A stretch of DNA of 34,562 nt from Desulfobacteraceae bacterium (GTDB lineage Bacteria > Desulfobacterota > Desulfobacteria > Desulfobacterales > Desulfosalsimonadaceae): positions 1-34,562 of the forward strand of contig JAIPDS010000019.1 in NCBI GenBank assembly GCA_021737565.1, given 5' to 3'. The stretch's first letter is position 1; each line of letters begins with the position of its first letter. The notes under the pieces are model-generated. The model had not been told where the DNA came from. It worked only from the letters and a program-made list of their open reading frames with translations, and did no database searches. Positions 6,591 through 13,902 of this stretch are shown here, piece by piece. The position numbers and the translations under genes were made by a program.

Positions 6591-7286
6591 TTGGCAGGTA
6601 CCAGGGCTCTTAAAAATGATGTGCGAAGGCTGCTTTCAGATCCGGACCGCCAGAGGGTTTTGGAAACGGTCTCTTCCCAACGGCCCCGCAGAATCATTAA
6701 CGCCCTTATTGCAAGGTTCTATGACGAGGATGCTTTAGTACGGTGGCGTGCAATAGCGGCGGCGGGCGCTGTTGTTTCAGGACTTGCCCGGAAGGACCGG
6801 GAATCTGCAAGGGTGGTTATGCGCAGGTTCATGTGGATGCTAAACGACGAGTCAGGTGGCATAGGCTGGGGTGCTCCGGAGGCAATGGGGGAAACGACCG
6901 CGTTGAGTCCCGCTATGGCAGATGAATACGGGGAAATACTGTGTTCATTTGTTTATCCGGATCGCAATTTTCTGGAGCACCCCGGACTTCAGAGGGGATT
7001 GCTCTGGGGGCTGGGACGCTTGGCACAGGCCTGCCCGCAAAGGGTCAAAGAAGCTTTGCCCCATATTCTTTCCTTTATGAAGTCAAAAGATCCCGTACAC
7101 AGGGGGCATGCGGCCTGGGCTGCGGGAAATATCAAAGACCCCCGGGCTCTTAAAAGGCTGGAGCTTCTTTTTTCCGATCACGGGCAGCTCGATTTTTTTG
7201 AAAACTGGCATATCCGAAGGACACGGGTAGCCGAGCTTGCCCGGCATGCCGCAGGTGGAATAACACGAAGAGAAAGGCAGGGCTGA
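6591..7286 (+). CDS. HEAT-repeat protein of the sulfate-reducer type
   Basis: A 231-residue, all-helical protein. Repeated patterns such as DEDALVRWRAIAAAGAVVSG, RGLLWGLGRLAQ and HRGHAAWAAGNIKD are HEAT/PBS-lyase-like repeats, with a conserved-looking GGIGWGAPEAMGE loop near residue 100. There are no catalytic motifs; it is probably a scaffold or a binding protein. It starts at TTG two bases after the DsrE stop and its TGA overlaps the next ATG by one base, so translation is coupled on both sides. No strong ribosome binding site is seen, consistent with coupling. Its fixed place between DsrE and the flavoprotein suggests a joint role that is not known. Confidence 0.8.
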   Translation: MAGTRALKNDVRRLLSDPDRQRVLETVSSQRPRRIINALIARFYDEDALVRWRAIAAAGAVVSGLARKDRESARVVMRRFMWMLNDESGGIGWGAPEAMGETTALSPAMADEYGEILCSFVYPDRNFLEHPGLQRGLLWGLGRLAQACPQRVKEALPHILSFMKSKDPVHRGHAAWAAGNIKDPRALKRLELLFSDHGQLDFFENWHIRRTRVAELARHAAGGITRRERQG

Positions 7287-8257
7287 TGTATGTTCTCGGC
7301 CTTCAGGGGAGCCCGAGATTAAAGGGCAATACAAATTTTTTGCTGGATGCATTTTTAAGCCGCCTTAAAGAAAAGGGCGCGGTAACCGAAAAGGTGCATG
7401 CGGCCGGCCTTGACGTCAGGCCTTGTAAGGGCTGTGGGTATTGCGAGAAAAAAGGCGTCTGCGTGATTTCAGATGACGAGATGTCTTCGCGCATGTATTT
7501 TCTTTTAAGAAGGGCCGATGCAGTAGTGCTTGCCTCGCCTGTGTATTTCTACAACTTTCCGGCGGGAATCAAGGCCGTAATTGACCGTAGCCAGACCCTG
7601 TGGTCGGGAAAATACAAGCTCGGTCTTGATGATCCGGGACGCCCCTGGCGCAGGGGTTTTCTGCTCTCGGTGGGCGCCACAAAGGGCAAAAATCTGTTTG
7701 ACGGCATGGGCCTTACTGCCAGGTATTTTTTTGACGCAGTCGGGGCGCAATACACGGATTCCCTGACATACAGGAGAATAGAGGAGCCGGGGGATCTTGA
7801 AAAACACGGGGGGATTAAAGAAGATGTAAAAAACGCGGCAAGTGTTCTTGATCCGCTTTTTTCCCGTAAAAGGATATTGTTTGCATGCAGGGAGAACGCC
7901 TGCCGGAGCCAGATGGCCTCGGGATTTGCCCGTTATCTGGCAGGCGACAGAATAGAAGCCTTAAACGCGGGAAGCACTCCTGCCGAATCCGTAAATCCGG
8001 TAATGCAGGAGGTCATGGCGGAAAAAGGAATTGACATGGGCTTTCGCGGCACCCGCTCCATAGAAGACGCCTTATCAGAGACAATCCCGGAAATGATTGT
8101 TACCATGGGGTGCGGCGAGCAGTGCCCGTATGTTCCGGGTGTTTCTTACGAGGACTGGGACATGCCCGATCCATCGGGTGCGGATATTGATTTCATGCGC
8201 AGGGTGCGAGATATGATCGAGGAAAAGGTTAGGCGGCTTATAGAAACTCAGCTCTGA
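7286..8257 (+). CDS. Fusion: iron-sulfur flavoprotein (NADPH-FMN reductase fold) with ArsC-type arsenate reductase
   Basis: A 323-residue two-domain protein. Residues 1-185 are flavodoxin-like, with an FMN-phosphate loop GSPRLKGNTN and Cys47-x2-Cys50-x2-Cys53-x5-Cys59, the compact motif that holds a [4Fe-4S] cluster in iron-sulfur flavoproteins. Residues 194-323 are a low-molecular-weight phosphatase/arsenate reductase fold: P-loop C201-x5-R207 (CRENACR) with the second Cys at 206, a distal pair C276/C280 in MGCGEQCP, and the acid loop DWDMPDPSG. All residues known to be needed in thioredoxin-coupled ArsC are present. The fusion may feed electrons from flavin or cluster to the arsenate reductase disulfide; that is inference. 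Its 3' end overlaps the convergent ThiF-like gene by 10 bases. Confidence 0.88.
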   Translation: MYVLGLQGSPRLKGNTNFLLDAFLSRLKEKGAVTEKVHAAGLDVRPCKGCGYCEKKGVCVISDDEMSSRMYFLLRRADAVVLASPVYFYNFPAGIKAVIDRSQTLWSGKYKLGLDDPGRPWRRGFLLSVGATKGKNLFDGMGLTARYFFDAVGAQYTDSLTYRRIEEPGDLEKHGGIKEDVKNAASVLDPLFSRKRILFACRENACRSQMASGFARYLAGDRIEALNAGSTPAESVNPVMQEVMAEKGIDMGFRGTRSIEDALSETIPEMIVTMGCGEQCPYVPGVSYEDWDMPDPSGADIDFMRRVRDMIEEKVRRLIETQL

Positions 8258-9153
8258 TCAGGCTCCTTTTCAGGGCCAAAGCAAAATTCCTGGAAATCGA
8301 AGTTTTCAAGGTCGATATAAAGCATGCGGTTTTTTAAGATCCTCCCCCTGCCGAGAAGGATTTTGACAGCCTCCATGACTTCGAATCCCGCAATAATTGC
8401 AGGGGTTGGCCCGGGCACTCCCATGACCGCCTCAGGGGATGCGGCCGGATCCCGGGAAGAGGGCTTACCATTGTTTCCGTAGATGATTTCAAGCCCCTTG
8501 TCCTCCGGAAAAAGCGTCATTACCTGTCCCTCGAATCCTGAAATTGCCGCATGTATAAGGTGGATGCCCGCCTTTCTGCAGGCGTCCGCAAGCGCCAGCC
8601 TGGCAGATATATTGTCAAGCGCATCTATTGCAATGTCTGCCCCTGAAAGAATGTCCGCGGCGTTTTCACCGGTCAGCCTGATTTGAAAAGTTTTTATCTC
8701 CACTGCGGGATTAACCGAATTGATCATGTTTTGCGCGGCTTTGCTCTTATGCATACCCATTGTATGCTTTGTTGCCGTAAGCTGGCGGTTTAAGTTGGAT
8801 TCCTCGAAAACATCCGGATCTGCTATATTAAGCCCGCCTATGCCCATGCGGGCAAGCAGCATCAAAACGTTTGCCCCCAGCCCGCCTGCGCCGATAACCG
8901 CGGCACAGGATTCTGCAAGCTTAAGCTGTTCTTGCGCGGAAATGCTCTGTGCGTTTCGCATGTAGCGCACCGGCCATATGCCCGAGCCGAGCGCTGCCAT
9001 ATAGATCTGCCGGAGGCCTGTTTTCAAACCTCCGGCGGCCTCAATAGCGTCTGATTCATGTAAGACATTTATTTTTCTGCCCCACGGGGCGGTAATTTCA
9101 TTTGCCAGGCCTGAAATTACCTCATCCGGTGTTTTATTTTTATAATCAATCAT
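8248..9153 (-). CDS. E1-like ThiF/MoeB/HesA-family adenylyltransferase
   Basis: A 301-residue protein whose core (about residues 75-280) is the E1-like fold: nucleotide loop VIGAGGLGANV, DPDVFEESNLNRQ, the KSKAA stretch, and DALDNISAR. Such enzymes adenylate the C-terminal Gly-Gly of sulfur-carrier proteins (MoaD, ThiS). The first ~70 residues are an extra domain, with helical character, not found in plain MoeB. The structural zinc CxxC pairs of MoeB are missing. It lies divergent from the moaD-like gene, with only 62 bases between the starts, so both are probably controlled from the same region. The likely partner is the MoaD-like protein at 9216, for sulfuration of the tungsten or molybdenum pterin of the aor product. 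Confidence 0.88.
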   Translation of the reverse strand: MIDYKNKTPDEVISGLANEITAPWGRKINVLHESDAIEAAGGLKTGLRQIYMAALGSGIWPVRYMRNAQSISAQEQLKLAESCAAVIGAGGLGANVLMLLARMGIGGLNIADPDVFEESNLNRQLTATKHTMGMHKSKAAQNMINSVNPAVEIKTFQIRLTGENAADILSGADIAIDALDNISARLALADACRKAGIHLIHAAISGFEGQVMTLFPEDKGLEIIYGNNGKPSSRDPAASPEAVMGVPGPTPAIIAGFEVMEAVKILLGRGRILKNRMLYIDLENFDFQEFCFGPEKEPDQS

Positions 9154-9215
9154 GTATATTAATTTACAGAAGGTTTATAAAAACCACATTTTCAATCGCA
9201 TAATCACTTTTTATT

Positions 9216-9455
9216 ATGGAACTCGAAGTCTATTTATATGCCTCCCTGGCAAAATACCTGCCGGACAATGCTTCCGGCAAGGCTGTCAAGGTTTCCGCAC
9301 AACCGGGAAGCACTGCAAAGCAGATTCTGGGCAAACTCGGCGTACCTGAAAAAGAGGTAAAAATAGCATTTATAAACGGAATCAGAAAAGAGCTTGACGC
9401 CCCTGTGTCCGATGGCGACAGGGTCGGATTTTTTCCGCCTGTTGGGGGCGGATAA
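9216..9455 (+). CDS. MoaD/ThiS-like sulfur-carrier protein
   Basis: A 79-residue beta-grasp protein beginning MELEVYLYASLAKYLP and ending FFPPVGGG. The C-terminal Gly-Gly is needed for adenylation and thiocarboxylate formation by an E1-like partner; here the last residues are GGG. It is similar to MoaD, the small subunit of molybdopterin synthase, and to the dedicated MoaD copies found next to aldehyde ferredoxin oxidoreductase genes. The E1-like gene diverges from it and aor lies 0.7 kb further on, in opposite orientation. Between its stop and the end of the next convergent gene there are only 12 bases. No good ribosome binding site is seen before the ATG. Confidence 0.92.
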   Translation: MELEVYLYASLAKYLPDNASGKAVKVSAQPGSTAKQILGKLGVPEKEVKIAFINGIRKELDAPVSDGDRVGFFPPVGGG

Positions 9456-9467
9456 AATAAGCCGGCT

Positions 9468-10085
9468 TCAGCCTTCGGCCACAACCCTTATTTTCACCAT
9501 CGTTGTTTTTTGTTCGAACAGCCCGGCCACCTCTGAGACATCATCTGCCGGGCTGCCGTTTATTTCAGCCCTCAGGGCCCTGTTTTCAAGCACGTTTTTT
9601 TCCGGTTTCCAGAAATTTTCAAAATCCTTTATATCCATTGTCACGCCGTTTTCAAGCAGGGTGTTTCCCAGGTCTTCTGCTACCTGGTTGAAGCATTTGA
9701 GCGTTACCGGAACTGTTTCGCCGTTAAAGTTATTTTCATCTCCGCTGCTGTTTTGCAGGTATCCGGCTCTCATCCCGCTGTATATCCCTTTTTTTCTGAA
9801 TGCCGCGCCGAAAACCCCCGGCATGGCGGCTGAAAGCGCTATGGTGCAGGGTCCTGTTATGAGGGTTTGTACAGGGTCATCCACTGCATGGCCGTTCATG
9901 AAAATTGTCTGAATGCTGTTTTCCAGATAATTTTCATCAGCCGGAAGCACTGTTTTTAAAAATTCCTTTACAGAAATGCCCGGGCGGGTCTCAAGCCTTA
10001 TTCCGCGGGATATAAGAAGGCGCATAAAGCTTATCATCTTTTTGGGGACTGTAAGTTTAAGCTCGGCTGTATTATGACTGGGCAT
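9468..10085 (-). CDS. Uncharacterised 205-aa protein of the aor cluster, possible beta-grasp N-terminus
   Basis: Not recognised with confidence. Residues ~10-90 (LKLTVPKKM, then VKEFLKTVLP, IQTIFMNGHAVDDP and TIALSAAMPGVFGAA) have the strand-helix-strand order and the late 'NG..VDD' and 'AMPG' turns that resemble MoaD/ThiS-like beta-grasp domains, but there is no terminal Gly-Gly. A glycine-rich FGAAFRKKGIYSGMRAGYL stretch follows, then a more polar second half (about 115-205) with a VTMDIKDFENFW segment and a beta-rich C-terminus. There is no signal peptide or membrane segment. It is downstream of aor on the same strand, separated by a strong hairpin (10111-10153), and so probably expressed with it. 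A role in AOR maturation or metal-pterin handling is inference. Confidence 0.65.
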   Translation of the reverse strand: MPSHNTAELKLTVPKKMISFMRLLISRGIRLETRPGISVKEFLKTVLPADENYLENSIQTIFMNGHAVDDPVQTLITGPCTIALSAAMPGVFGAAFRKKGIYSGMRAGYLQNSSGDENNFNGETVPVTLKCFNQVAEDLGNTLLENGVTMDIKDFENFWKPEKNVLENRALRAEINGSPADDVSEVAGLFEQKTTMVKIRVVAEG

Positions 10086-10110
10086 GGGGTTTTCCGATTG
10101 TAAAGAACAG

Positions 10111-10153
10111 GCGGCGGCAGGCCCTGAAGCACTTTTTTCAGACCCGCCGCCGC
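10111..10153 (-). terminator. GC-rich hairpin between aor and the 205-aa gene
   Basis: GCGGCGGC (10111-10118) and GCCGCCGC (10146-10153) pair perfectly, and CTGAA/TTCAG inside extend the stem after a short imperfect part. On the minus strand it follows aor but has no T-run behind it, so it may be a partial terminator or a stability element that lowers expression of the downstream gene. Confidence 0.5.
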
Positions 10154-10174
10154 GGATTTTCCTTGTATTGTTTC

Positions 10175-11911
10175 CTAGAAGTTAAATACTGTATCCAGGT
10201 CGCTGTCGCTTACCTGGAAGGTGACGTTGTGGGGTGCAAGAGCTTCTTTTCTGAAATAATCCGGCAGACGGTCGTCCTTGGAGGAAAATCCCGCCTGCTC
10301 GTTAAATTCGCGTTCCAGTTTCAGCACCTTTTTGCCCAAATCACTGAAATCATCCGCGGTGAAATTCAGCCCGTGAAACGAATTGATCATATCTATCAAT
10401 GCCTGAAAAGTCTCCTGCTGATCGAGAATGGCAAAGGCTATAAACAGGCACATACCCGTGGAATCAATTGCAGCGGTTGCCACCTGCAGGTCGCGGGAAA
10501 GATCGACCTGGCCTTCGGGTTTCAGTGCGTCCACGTTTCCGCCCACGCCAAGGATGTTTGCCGTGACAGCGTAACCGGCGGTATGATCCGCACCCATGGT
10601 GGTTGTTGCATAGGTGACTCCCATGCCCTGGACCGCCCGCGGATCGTATGCCGGCATGGACTGGTTTTTAACCACAGGAACCCTTTCCACGCCGAATACC
10701 TTGCCTGTTATCCCTGCTCCGCTTCCAAGGATTCGGCCCAGGGGTGTGCCCTTGCCCACCTCTTTTACAAGTTCAATGGCTTTGTCAGCATCGCCGAATT
10801 CCGCAAGGCCGGCCTCCATTGCAACGCCTATGGTAGCGCCCATTTCAATGGTGTCCAGGCCAAAATCATCATCAAGCCTGTCAAGCATGGCAATGGCATC
10901 CAGATCATCTATGCCGCAGTTGCCGCCGTGAGACCACACGGTTTCATATTCGGGCTGTTTGGTAACATAGTTTCCGTCCTTGTCCACCCAAATTCCTGAG
11001 CAGCGGATCACGCATCCCCTGTGACATCCGTGGGTGGCCTGGCCTCCCCTTGCGGTTTCTGTTTCAGCCTGGGTCTCGCCGCTTATGGCAGAGGCTCCGT
11101 CAAATCTGCCTGTTTTAAAGTTATAGGTGGGATATGCACCCGCCTCGTTTACCACGTTTGTAAGAACGTTGGTCCCGTATGCAGGCAGCCCCTGTCCTGT
11201 TACAGCGTGCTGTCTCAAACCCTCGACAAATTTCTTGTTTGCTTCCTTGAATTTGTCCGGATCCTGGGCTTTGCGCATGGACATGCCCGAGTCATCAAGC
11301 ACTATGGCCTTGACCCTCTTGCTGCCCATTACCGCGCCGACGCCGCCGCGGCCGGCATGCCTGGAAGGCCGCAGTTCCATGTCAGTAAATGCAATCGATG
11401 CGGCTCCAAGCTTCATCTCTCCTGCCTGGCCTATGGATATACAGCATATTTTATCTCCGTATTCCGACTTGAGGTGTTCTACAGTGTCGTAGTTTCCGGT
11501 CATTTTCAGGTTATCTCCGGGCAGTATTTCAACACCGTTCTTGTTGATCACGATCTTGTAAAGCTTGTCGTCCGCTGGTTTTCCTTCAAGAACAATGGCG
11601 GCGTACCCGAGCCTTGCAAGTACCTGTGCAGGCTGGCCGCCGGAGTTGGCTTCCTTTATCCCGCCGGTAAGCGGACTTTTGCAGCCCACTGATATACGTC
11701 CCGACATGGCGGCTGCACTGCCGCTTAACAGGCCCGGGGCGATTACAAGCTTGTTGTCTTCGCCAAGGGGATGGCAAAGCGGCGGGACCTCTTTGGCAAT
11801 AATAGCCGAAGTCATGCCGCGGCCGCCAAAGCCCGCGTAGCCGCCGATTGGTTCGGTTTCAGTTCTTGGTTCCTGATCGGGACTCATTTTAATGCGTAGA
11901 ATCTTATCCAT
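10175..11911 (-). CDS. aor: Aldehyde:ferredoxin oxidoreductase (tungsten/molybdenum pterin)
   Basis: A 578-residue member of the AOR family, which oxidises aldehydes to acids and reduces ferredoxin in the cytoplasm with a tungsten bis-pterin and one [4Fe-4S] cluster. The N-terminal domain shows GGYAGFGGRGM and RHAGRGGVGAVMGSK, the pterin-binding region. Cluster ligands are C296-x3-C300-x3-C304 (GCHRGCVIRC) and probably C488; the first spacing is x3, not the x2 of the Pyrococcus enzyme. The frame extends upstream to 11956, but AGGAGGTGATGTA just before the ATG at 11911 fixes the start at MDKILRIKM. A sigma-70-like promoter lies at 11975-12002. Substrate is not shown by sequence. MoaD-like and E1-like genes nearby probably serve its cofactor. 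Confidence 0.95.
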   Translation of the reverse strand: MDKILRIKMSPDQEPRTETEPIGGYAGFGGRGMTSAIIAKEVPPLCHPLGEDNKLVIAPGLLSGSAAAMSGRISVGCKSPLTGGIKEANSGGQPAQVLARLGYAAIVLEGKPADDKLYKIVINKNGVEILPGDNLKMTGNYDTVEHLKSEYGDKICCISIGQAGEMKLGAASIAFTDMELRPSRHAGRGGVGAVMGSKRVKAIVLDDSGMSMRKAQDPDKFKEANKKFVEGLRQHAVTGQGLPAYGTNVLTNVVNEAGAYPTYNFKTGRFDGASAISGETQAETETARGGQATHGCHRGCVIRCSGIWVDKDGNYVTKQPEYETVWSHGGNCGIDDLDAIAMLDRLDDDFGLDTIEMGATIGVAMEAGLAEFGDADKAIELVKEVGKGTPLGRILGSGAGITGKVFGVERVPVVKNQSMPAYDPRAVQGMGVTYATTTMGADHTAGYAVTANILGVGGNVDALKPEGQVDLSRDLQVATAAIDSTGMCLFIAFAILDQQETFQALIDMINSFHGLNFTADDFSDLGKKVLKLEREFNEQAGFSSKDDRLPDYFRKEALAPHNVTFQVSDSDLDTVFNF

Positions 11912-11974
11912 TACATCACCTCCTGATAAAGGCTGGTTAAAAGGAAGGAACGGCAAGTTGTTTTCATTATTTTA

Positions 11975-12002
11975 TTTTTATTCCAAACAGGGCTGATGTC
12001 AA
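11975..12002 (-). promoter_or_regulatory. Sigma-70-type promoter for aor
   Basis: On the minus strand TTGACA (12002-11997) is followed after 16 bases by TAAAAA (11980-11975). It lies in the 108-base gap between trmJ and aor, about 65 bases upstream of the aor ATG. It suggests aor is transcribed independently of trmJ. Confidence 0.55.
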
Positions 12003-12019
12003 GAATATTGATAAGTTTA

Positions 12020-12814
12020 TTAATCATCGGTATCGGTATCCAGGCCGAGGGCGGGATCGGGGTTTTTGCCGTTTTTGCCGTCCCTGTAGCATTTGCCCGC
12101 ATACCAGTCTATCTGCCGGCATACGCCGCGTATCAGGCTTACCTCTGATGCGCGCAGGGGAAGTCTGGAAAAAAAGCGCCTGAACCGGTCAAGCCAGTGA
12201 TCCGGGTTTTCTGCCTGGATTACACCTATGCGAACCAGGGTGTCTTTTAACTGTGCATACATGATATCAAGTTCACGGCGGGTTGCAAGCCTGGGGGAAA
12301 ATTGCGCGGGCGGTGCAAGGCCCGCCTTAAAGAGTTCATAGCATATAACCATTACGGAATGGCCGAGGTTAAGGGATGAAAACCGTGCCGTTGGGATGTT
12401 TACCAGACCGTGGCACAGTCTTAGCTCCTCGTTTGTAAGGCCGCGGTCCTCGGGGCCGAATAGCACCGCCGCCCGGTTGTTTTTACAGATTGGCAGTATC
12501 CGCTTTGCCATGGTTTCGGGCGAAACCACGGCCCTGCGGCGGCCGCCGAGCCTGGCGGTTGTCCCGGCTACATATCCGAACTCTGAAAGCGCTTCTTGCA
12601 GGTTCTCGTAAACACGGATTTTATTTACCAGGTCTGCCGCGGCGTGGGTGGCAAGGGTAAGGCTCCTTATTAAATCAAAATTTTCAGGGTTTACCAGGAC
12701 AAGATCGGAAAGCCCCATGTTTTTCATGGCCCTTGCTGCAGCGCCTATGTTTTCAGGATGCCTGGGCCGGTTTAATACTATTGCTATGTTTTCAAGGCTT
12801 GCCGTCTGTTTCAT
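12020..12814 (-). CDS. trmJ: TrmJ-type tRNA 2'-O-methyltransferase (SPOUT family)
   Basis: A 264-residue RNA methyltransferase of the SpoU/TrmH superfamily. The N-terminal VLNRPRHPENIGAAARAMKN, the central LFGPEDRGLTNEEL and the knot region FSSLNLGHSVMVICYEL are the three SPOUT motifs, and the C-terminal extension after residue 160 with helical RRELDIMYAQL and RLPLRASEVSLIRGVCRQI segments is that of TrmJ, which methylates the 2'-hydroxyl of nucleotide 32 in tRNAs using S-adenosylmethionine. It is not obviously coupled to aor, which has its own promoter 100 bases downstream. The tail is acidic (DTDTDD). Confidence 0.9.
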   Translation of the reverse strand: MKQTASLENIAIVLNRPRHPENIGAAARAMKNMGLSDLVLVNPENFDLIRSLTLATHAAADLVNKIRVYENLQEALSEFGYVAGTTARLGGRRRAVVSPETMAKRILPICKNNRAAVLFGPEDRGLTNEELRLCHGLVNIPTARFSSLNLGHSVMVICYELFKAGLAPPAQFSPRLATRRELDIMYAQLKDTLVRIGVIQAENPDHWLDRFRRFFSRLPLRASEVSLIRGVCRQIDWYAGKCYRDGKNGKNPDPALGLDTDTDD

Positions 12815-12941
12815 GTTCTTTCCGTTTTATCTGGTGTGCATTTCATCAGGTACCAGAAGTCCTGTTTCCGGTCAATCCAAAGGAGTCCCGGCCGGCAATT
12901 CCCGGTGAATAATTATCAGGTTGTCGTGGGATTGCCGCCGG

Positions 12942-13000
12942 GCAGAGAAATGCCCAGGAAAAAACAAAACCGCGGTCTGGTTGTAAGGGATGCGGCAGTC
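12942..13000 (+). repeat. Diverged direct repeat, copy 1
   Basis: The stretch beginning GCAGAGAAATGCCCAGGAAA and containing ACAAAACCGCGG and GGTTGTAAGGG aligns with 13251-13303 with one small gap and several mismatches. The two copies lie about 250 bases apart in the same orientation in a gene-poor region. Confidence 0.45.
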
Positions 13001-13250
13001 TTTTCGGTCGCTGCATTCGGTGGCACGCTCAAGGGGACATATTTGAAATCTGTTACTGGCAGGTGGTTGAAGCAGTCTGGAAACGAATCTTGAATTTCCA
13101 GGGACCTTGGCCAAGGGTCGTCGGGGTGGTTTGCGAGTCGCATTGAGCGCGCCAGCGGTCAGCAGGGAGCAAACTGCCCCGAGGACCCGTATAGGAAAAG
13201 CCTTCAAGAGTCGATTTGATTTTTTGCAGGGACTGTCGTATATCCTCGGT

Positions 13251-13303
13251 TCAGGGAGATGCCAGGAAAGAGACAAAGCCGCAGCCGAGGTTCTGATTGC
13301 AGC
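13251..13303 (+). repeat. Diverged direct repeat, copy 2
   Basis: TCAGGGAGATGCCAGGAAAG, ACAAAGCCGCAG and GGTTCTGATTGCAGC match the order and spacing of the copy at 12942-13000. The repeat is too short and diverged to assign to a known element. Confidence 0.45.
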
Positions 13304-13347
13304 TTAATGAAAAGAGTGCCGGCAATTCCTGATATTCATATGAGCAG

Positions 13348-13376
13348 TTGACAGGGGCCTTTTGGGTTTTTAATAT
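13348..13376 (+). promoter_or_regulatory. Sigma-70-type promoter for fmdB
   Basis: TTGACA (13348-13353), a 17-base spacer, and TAATAT (13371-13376). The FmdB start at 13414 lies 37 bases downstream, so the leader is short. This also argues against using the TTG at 13348 as a start codon. Confidence 0.6.
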
Positions 13377-13413
13377 AAAAAAAACCCGCTTTGTCCGTAT
13401 CCGGAGGAAACAG

Positions 13414-13902
13414 ATGCCCATATACGAATTTTACTGCGAGAAATGTCATACTGTTTACAGCTTTTTTTCAAGATCAATCAACACCACCAAGATCCCGGCA
13501 TGCCCGAAATGCGACAACAGCGCCTTGACGCGCAGAATGTCCATGTTTGCCGTAACAGGCAGGGCTTCTGAAGAAGACGACGAGGATCTTCCCTTTGATT
13601 CCGAGAAAATGGAGCGGGCCATGCAGATGCTGGAGTCCGAGGCAGGCAGCATCAACGAAGACGATCCCGTGCAGGCTGCCCGGCTGATGCGCAAACTCGG
13701 CGACATGACAGGGCTTGAATTCGGCTCCGGAATGCAGGAGGCCCTGCGGCGGATGGAAAAAGGAGAGGATCCGGAGCAAATAGAGGCTGAAATGGGAGAC
13801 GTTTTGGAAAACGAAGAGCCGTTTTTTGCCCCAGGCGGAGGATTATCCCGCCTGCGCAGGAAACTCCCCCCGAAACATGATGATACCCTTTATGAATTAT
13901 GA
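13414..13902 (+). CDS. FmdB-family zinc-ribbon protein
   Basis: A 162-residue protein starting MPIYEFYCEKCHTVY, the signature of the FmdB putative regulatory zinc ribbon; Cys pairs CEKC and CPKC would bind one zinc. The rest is acidic, with a helical stretch from about residue 65 to 135 (ERAMQMLESEAG, ARLMRKLGDMTG, ALRRMEKGED) and a basic tail, longer than the ~80-110 residues of the shortest members. CCGGAGGAAACAG before the ATG gives the start; the frame is open further up but the promoter lies there. Its function is not established; the name stems from a methylotroph amidase locus. It overlaps the convergent LysR gene by 6 bases. Confidence 0.88.
   Translation: MPIYEFYCEKCHTVYSFFSRSINTTKIPACPKCDNSALTRRMSMFAVTGRASEEDDEDLPFDSEKMERAMQMLESEAGSINEDDPVQAARLMRKLGDMTGLEFGSGMQEALRRMEKGEDPEQIEAEMGDVLENEEPFFAPGGGLSRLRRKLPPKHDDTLYEL

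Larger units (their letters stand above)
12815..13347. other. Gene-poor stretch, no supported gene
   Basis: About 530 bases between trmJ and fmdB contain open frames on both strands (up to 134 codons, minus strand) but none has a good ribosome binding site or a recognisable product, and the residue makeup (Arg/Pro/Ser-rich) is typical of translated non-coding DNA. It contains two diverged direct repeats (12942-13000, 13251-13303), a CCTTGGCCAAGG-type palindrome near 13107 and several other short dyads. It may be a decayed element or hold a structured RNA; neither is shown. Confidence 0.5.

Noticed and set aside
10163-10999. 278-codon plus-strand open frame opposite aor
   Set aside because: Shadow of aor; no ribosome binding site and no recognisable domain.
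12872-13276. 134-codon minus-strand open frame in the gene-poor stretch
   Set aside because: No ribosome binding site, Arg/Pro-rich composition and no recognisable motif; it crosses both direct repeats.
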